Positions 6,736-9,564 of a DNA stretch of 9,564 bases are shown piece after piece. Origin of the DNA: Nevskiales bacterium (GTDB lineage Bacteria; Pseudomonadota; Gammaproteobacteria; Nevskiales; Nevskiaceae); contig JAKEEJ010000094.1 of NCBI GenBank assembly GCA_022616655.1, positions 1 to 9,564 of the forward strand, given 5' to 3'. The notes beneath the pieces are model-generated. The model searched no databases and was not told where the DNA came from. It saw only the letters and a program-made list of their open reading frames with translations. How positions within the stretch are numbered: the first letter of the stretch is position 1; the number at the start of each line of letters is the position of its first letter. Position numbers and translations under genes: made by a program.

Positions 6736-8286
6736 GTGGCCACCCGCTCACCACCTCTGACCTGGCGCCTTCCTTCGCTGCCCCCTGCCGCAGCCAGGAC
6801 CGGAGAGTCAACAGCGCCCGCCATCGGGCCATCCCGCGTACAAACCGGCCCGCAACGCCGGAGGTTGTTCGTCATCGCCAACGCCACCTTCGCCCTCGTG
6901 CTGCTCGGTGGAATGTTCGCCGGCTCACCGGTGGCCGCCACCTATCTGATGCTGCTGTTCCTTGTGTGCACGATGCCGCTGCTGTTTGGCGATGTGCCGC
7001 ACGGTCGTTTCGTGATCCTGCTGGTATTCATGCCGCTGTACTTCCTGCACTTCGGCCTTGCCGATCTCATGGCGGTGTTTTTTTTGGCCGACATCGCGGT
7101 GCCGCGGGGGCGCATCGGAAACTTCGCCCTGACCGGGGGCGAAATCGCCATCCTCGTCGGCGGCGCCATGCTGGTGTTCGGCTACGGGACCGCCGCCGCG
7201 GCTCTGCGGCGGCGCAAGGCACAGCCGCTGGCCGCGGACTGGCGAATGCCGACGATCATCCTGCTCGGATTGACCGGATGGATGCTGGGGGGTATGGGAA
7301 CGTGGACGTTCCAGTTCAGCGGCACTGCCGACCTGAACAGGTCCGGACAGTACGGCTGGGGAATGGCCAGCGGCCTGGTGTTTTTGAACATGCTGCAGCA
7401 GGTCGGTATCGCGCTGCTGATTTACGCCGCGGTGGTGCAAAAACGCATGTTGACCCTGGCGTTGATGATCGTCGTCTTTGCGGTCAACTTTTTTATCGGT
7501 TTTCTGGGGGACTCGAAACTCATTGCGCTGCAGCCGCTGATCCTGTTCATCGCGGGCTGTTTCCTGATCGAGGGCCGCATTCCGAAAGTCTGGCTGGCGG
7601 CGGCCTGCGTCCTTGTCGTCGCCACGTATTCGGTGTTCGTGGGCTACCGGGAAGTTCTGCACGGCGGCGGATTGTCGCGAGAGAAGGCGCTGGGCAGCCT
7701 TTCGAAGAATCTGGACAAGGCGCTGAAAGCGAGCACGGCCGGCGAAGGCCGGATCGAAAACAGCCTCCACGGCCTGACGGCGCGTCTGGATCTCAAGCCG
7801 ATGGTGGAAACCATTGTCCAGCGGACCGGTCACACCGTTCCCTACCAGGACGGGAAAACCATTGCGATCCTGTTCTACGCCTTCATTCCCAGAATCTTCG
7901 TTGACAAACCGGCCACTTCGATCGGCAGAGTCTTCAACCGGGAGTTCGGGATCTCCTCCAGTCCGGACACCTACATTGCCCCCTCACAACTGGGCGAACT
8001 GTACTGGAATTTCGGCTGGGCGGGCGTCATCGTCGGCATGTTCGTCATCGGCGCCGTTCTCGGCACGACCGGCACGCTGTTCAATCTCGCTCGATGCACG
8101 AGCGTGGCGCGACTGCTGGTCGTCCTGACGACGTTTTACGTACTGTGTTTCCGTTTCGAAGGCGGCATCGGCCAGCAGTACACCCTGTGGCTGCGGTATC
8201 TCGCGATCATCGTGCTGTTGCACCTGCTGTTTAAAAAACGCCGGCCGGCGTTGACGCCCGACCCCGGATCGCCCGGGGGCCGGTAA
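6736..8286 (+). CDS. Wzy-like O-antigen/exopolysaccharide polymerase, polytopic membrane protein
   Basis: The 516-residue protein (518 if ATG 6730 is used) is very hydrophobic. Numbering from ATG 6730, membrane segments lie around 47-64, 67-86, 92-119, 137-156, 172-190, 210-236, 238-257, 263-280, 286-305, 373-389, 424-446, 458-474 and 486-502. A hydrophilic loop at about 306-372 precedes VPYQDGKTIAILFYAFIPR (370-388). IGRVFNREFG (398-407) and APSQLGELYWNFGWAG (417-432) complete a pattern typical of O-antigen polymerases, where the large periplasmic loop contributes to repeat-unit joining. It would polymerise the flipped units in the periplasm. The first 45 or so residues are Pro/Ala/Arg-rich and probably cytoplasmic. 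An O-antigen ligase is less likely because of the PS.LGE..NFG pattern. The GTG start is chosen from the position of GAGGG. It follows the GT4 gene closely and precedes the GT9 gene by 23 bases. I leave the symbol empty because sequence similarity among polymerases is low. Confidence 0.82.
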   Translation: MATRSPPLTWRLPSLPPAAARTGESTAPAIGPSRVQTGPQRRRLFVIANATFALVLLGGMFAGSPVAATYLMLLFLVCTMPLLFGDVPHGRFVILLVFMPLYFLHFGLADLMAVFFLADIAVPRGRIGNFALTGGEIAILVGGAMLVFGYGTAAAALRRRKAQPLAADWRMPTIILLGLTGWMLGGMGTWTFQFSGTADLNRSGQYGWGMASGLVFLNMLQQVGIALLIYAAVVQKRMLTLALMIVVFAVNFFIGFLGDSKLIALQPLILFIAGCFLIEGRIPKVWLAAACVLVVATYSVFVGYREVLHGGGLSREKALGSLSKNLDKALKASTAGEGRIENSLHGLTARLDLKPMVETIVQRTGHTVPYQDGKTIAILFYAFIPRIFVDKPATSIGRVFNREFGISSSPDTYIAPSQLGELYWNFGWAGVIVGMFVIGAVLGTTGTLFNLARCTSVARLLVVLTTFYVLCFRFEGGIGQQYTLWLRYLAIIVLLHLLFKKRRPALTPDPGSPGGR

Positions 8287-8297
8287 CGGACCCTCGT

Positions 8298-8302
8298 GGA
8301 AG
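8298..8302 (+). promoter_or_regulatory. Shine-Dalgarno site of the GT9 gene
   Basis: GGAAG lies seven bases before GTG 8310-8312 and supports that start in the 23-base gap after the polymerase gene. Confidence 0.6.
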
Positions 8303-8309
8303 CAGTGAC

Positions 8310-9425
8310 GTGACCCCCCGGACCGATCCGCCCGTCAGGAACCTTCTCATCTTCAGGGTGGGATCCATCGGAGACACGGTGGTGGCCCTGCCCGCCTTGC
8401 GGCGGATTGAAAAATGCTTCCCCGATTCGAGGCGGGTTCTGCTGACGAACTTCCCGACCGACGGTGGCAAGAAAGAAGCGCCGATTGCCACCGTTCTGGC
8501 GCACACGGGATTGGTGCACGAATACATCGAATACCCGGCCCGCCTCAACACCCTGCCGCTGGCCCTGCGTTTGATCAGAACACTGCGGTCCCGGTCATTC
8601 GATGCGCTGATTTATCTGATGCCCGTCCGGCAGAAACAGCAGCTCATCCGTGACTGGCTGTTCTTCAAGTCCGCCGGCATCCCCCGATGCCTCGGACTCA
8701 ATTTCTCAAAGCGTTACCAGACGCATTTGCGTCGTTCCGCCGACCGGTACGAACATGAATCGGAACGCCTGCTCCGGAATCTGCACGAATTGGGAAATCG
8801 GCCAGGCACCGTACAGGAGTCTTCGAACACGCTCGCCATCACGCGCCAGGAAATGGAAGCGGCGTCCGTGCATCTGAACGGGCGCTTCGTGCAGGGCAAT
8901 TTTGTCGTCGCCAATATCGGGGGGAAAGTCGCGGTCAAAGACTGGGGTGAGGTCCGGTGGAACGAATGGGCACAGCGTTTTTCCACCGGGAACCCGGGCC
9001 TCGGGCTGGTCACGGTCGGATCGGCAGACGAACGCGACCGCAGCGAGCGCCTGTGCAGAAACTGGCGCGGGGAGAGTCTGAACCTGTGCGGAACACTCAC
9101 GCCGCGACAATGCGCCGTGATCCTGCACCGGGCGAAAATATTCGTAGGGCACGACAGCGGACCCATGCACCTCGCCGCGGCAGCGGGAACGCCCTGCGTT
9201 GCGATATTTTCCGCCAGAGCCGCTCCGGGCACCTGGTTCCCCATGGGGAACCATCACGAAGTGCTGTACCGGCAAACGCCCTGTTTCGGTTGCGGGTTAA
9301 GCGTTTGCAAAGAACATCAGATGAAGTGCATTGCTTCAATCACGGTTGAAGACGTCATCCGGGCCAGTGAACGGGCCTTGAAAGCTCGCACCCTGACGGG
9401 AGAAAAGCACTCTACGTGCGCGTAA
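8310..9425 (+). CDS. GT9-family glycosyltransferase (ADP-heptose:LPS heptosyltransferase type)
   Basis: The 371-residue protein has the GT9 layout of WaaC/WaaF/WaaQ-type enzymes. The N-terminal part is NLLIFRVGSIGDTVVALPAL (11-30), where D22 in GDT sits where the family's catalytic Asp occurs. The C-terminal donor domain has FVGHDSGPMHLAAAAGTP (278-295), the conserved D-S/T-G-P-M-H-L-A motif that binds the ADP-sugar, followed by a WFPMG turn. A Cys-rich segment, CFGCGLSVCKEHQMKC, follows as in many family members. Typical members transfer heptose to LPS core, but some GT9 enzymes sit in O-antigen or exopolysaccharide clusters and use other sugars, so the donor is not certain. It starts at GTG 8310 with a good ribosome site. 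It is the last gene of the rightward operon visible here, ending in TAA, with a weak hairpin (9432-9449) after it. Confidence 0.92.
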   Translation: MTPRTDPPVRNLLIFRVGSIGDTVVALPALRRIEKCFPDSRRVLLTNFPTDGGKKEAPIATVLAHTGLVHEYIEYPARLNTLPLALRLIRTLRSRSFDALIYLMPVRQKQQLIRDWLFFKSAGIPRCLGLNFSKRYQTHLRRSADRYEHESERLLRNLHELGNRPGTVQESSNTLAITRQEMEAASVHLNGRFVQGNFVVANIGGKVAVKDWGEVRWNEWAQRFSTGNPGLGLVTVGSADERDRSERLCRNWRGESLNLCGTLTPRQCAVILHRAKIFVGHDSGPMHLAAAAGTPCVAIFSARAAPGTWFPMGNHHEVLYRQTPCFGCGLSVCKEHQMKCIASITVEDVIRASERALKARTLTGEKHSTCA

Positions 9426-9431
9426 AGCCTC

Positions 9432-9449
9432 AACCCGACAGTGCGGGTT
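9432..9449 (+). terminator. Weak hairpin after the rightward operon
   Basis: AACCCG (9432-9437) and CGGGTT (9444-9449) can form a six-base-pair stem with a six-base loop, seven bases after the GT9 stop. An alternative pairing, CCCGA with TCGGG (9434-9453), also exists. No T-run follows, so this is at best a weak or rho-assisted terminator. Read-through into the downstream region is likely. Confidence 0.3.
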
Positions 9450-9469
9450 CGGGCGATTGAAGGGCATTA

Positions 9470-9564
9470 GGGCCTGTTAACAATTATTCGGTCACTGCGA
9501 CGGCGGCCGGTTTCGTGCAGGGCTAGGAACGAGCTCCGCCGCCTAGTGATTCTAGGCCAGGGGC
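9470..9564. mobile_element. Possible end of an insertion sequence (terminal-repeat-like)
   Basis: Gene content stops at 9425. GGGCCTGTTAACA (9470-9482) resembles the short terminal inverted repeats of IS5-like elements and is directly preceded by TTA (9467-9469), a possible target-duplication half. Downstream sequence to 9564 has no open frame and includes a hairpin, GCCTAG/CTAGGC (9541-9557, loop TGATT). No transposase is visible and the other end lies outside the window, so this is a suggestion only. Confidence 0.25.

Noticed and set aside
6925..7833. 302-residue minus-strand frame antisense to the polymerase gene
   Set aside because: Gln/His/Arg-rich translation typical of the antisense of a hydrophobic protein.
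6678..7904. 408-residue + strand frame overlapping the polymerase gene
   Set aside because: Arg/Gly/His-rich and without membrane segments, while the frame starting at 6736 gives a well-formed membrane protein.

Overview
The window is a polysaccharide assembly locus from a GC-rich bacterium. Shine-Dalgarno starts, tight head-to-tail gene packing and the enzyme families (a Wzx/PST-like flippase, a Wzy-like polymerase, a GT9 heptosyltransferase-type enzyme) point to a Gram-negative proteobacterium, most likely gammaproteobacterial. That assignment is an inference; no rRNA or other species marker is present.

Layout, left to right. (1) Bases 1-242 hold the end of a + strand alpha/beta-hydrolase gene. 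It stops just after its nucleophile-elbow serine and looks internally deleted. A strong hairpin terminator follows at 280-309. (2) Bases 327-4272 are a four-gene leftward (minus strand) operon. In transcription order it encodes a SAM methyltransferase, a flippase, a GT4 glycosyltransferase and a second SAM methyltransferase. It ends at the same bidirectional terminator. (3) Bases 4273-4504 are a non-coding, partly AT-rich divergent promoter region. (4) Bases 4505-9425 are a four-gene rightward operon: a CgeB-like glycosyltransferase, a GT4 glycosyltransferase, a Wzy-like polymerase and a GT9 (heptosyltransferase-type) glycosyltransferase. (5) Bases 9426-9564 are non-coding, with a weak hairpin and a sequence resembling the end of an insertion sequence.

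How the genes work together (inference from the families): four glycosyltransferases build or extend a lipid-linked oligosaccharide on the cytoplasmic face. The methyltransferases methylate the sugars, possibly as a cap or as decoration. The flippase moves the unit across the inner membrane and the Wzy-like protein polymerises it in the periplasm. The product could be an O-antigen or an exopolysaccharide. The priming phosphoglycosyltransferase, nucleotide-sugar synthesis, chain-length control and outer-membrane export genes are not in this window, so the locus should continue outside it.

I saw no CRISPR array, tRNA, rRNA or clear new system. The points most worth checking are the broken hydrolase, an ops/JUMPstart-like element in the divergent region, the possible IS end, and the sugar transferred by the GT9 enzyme.
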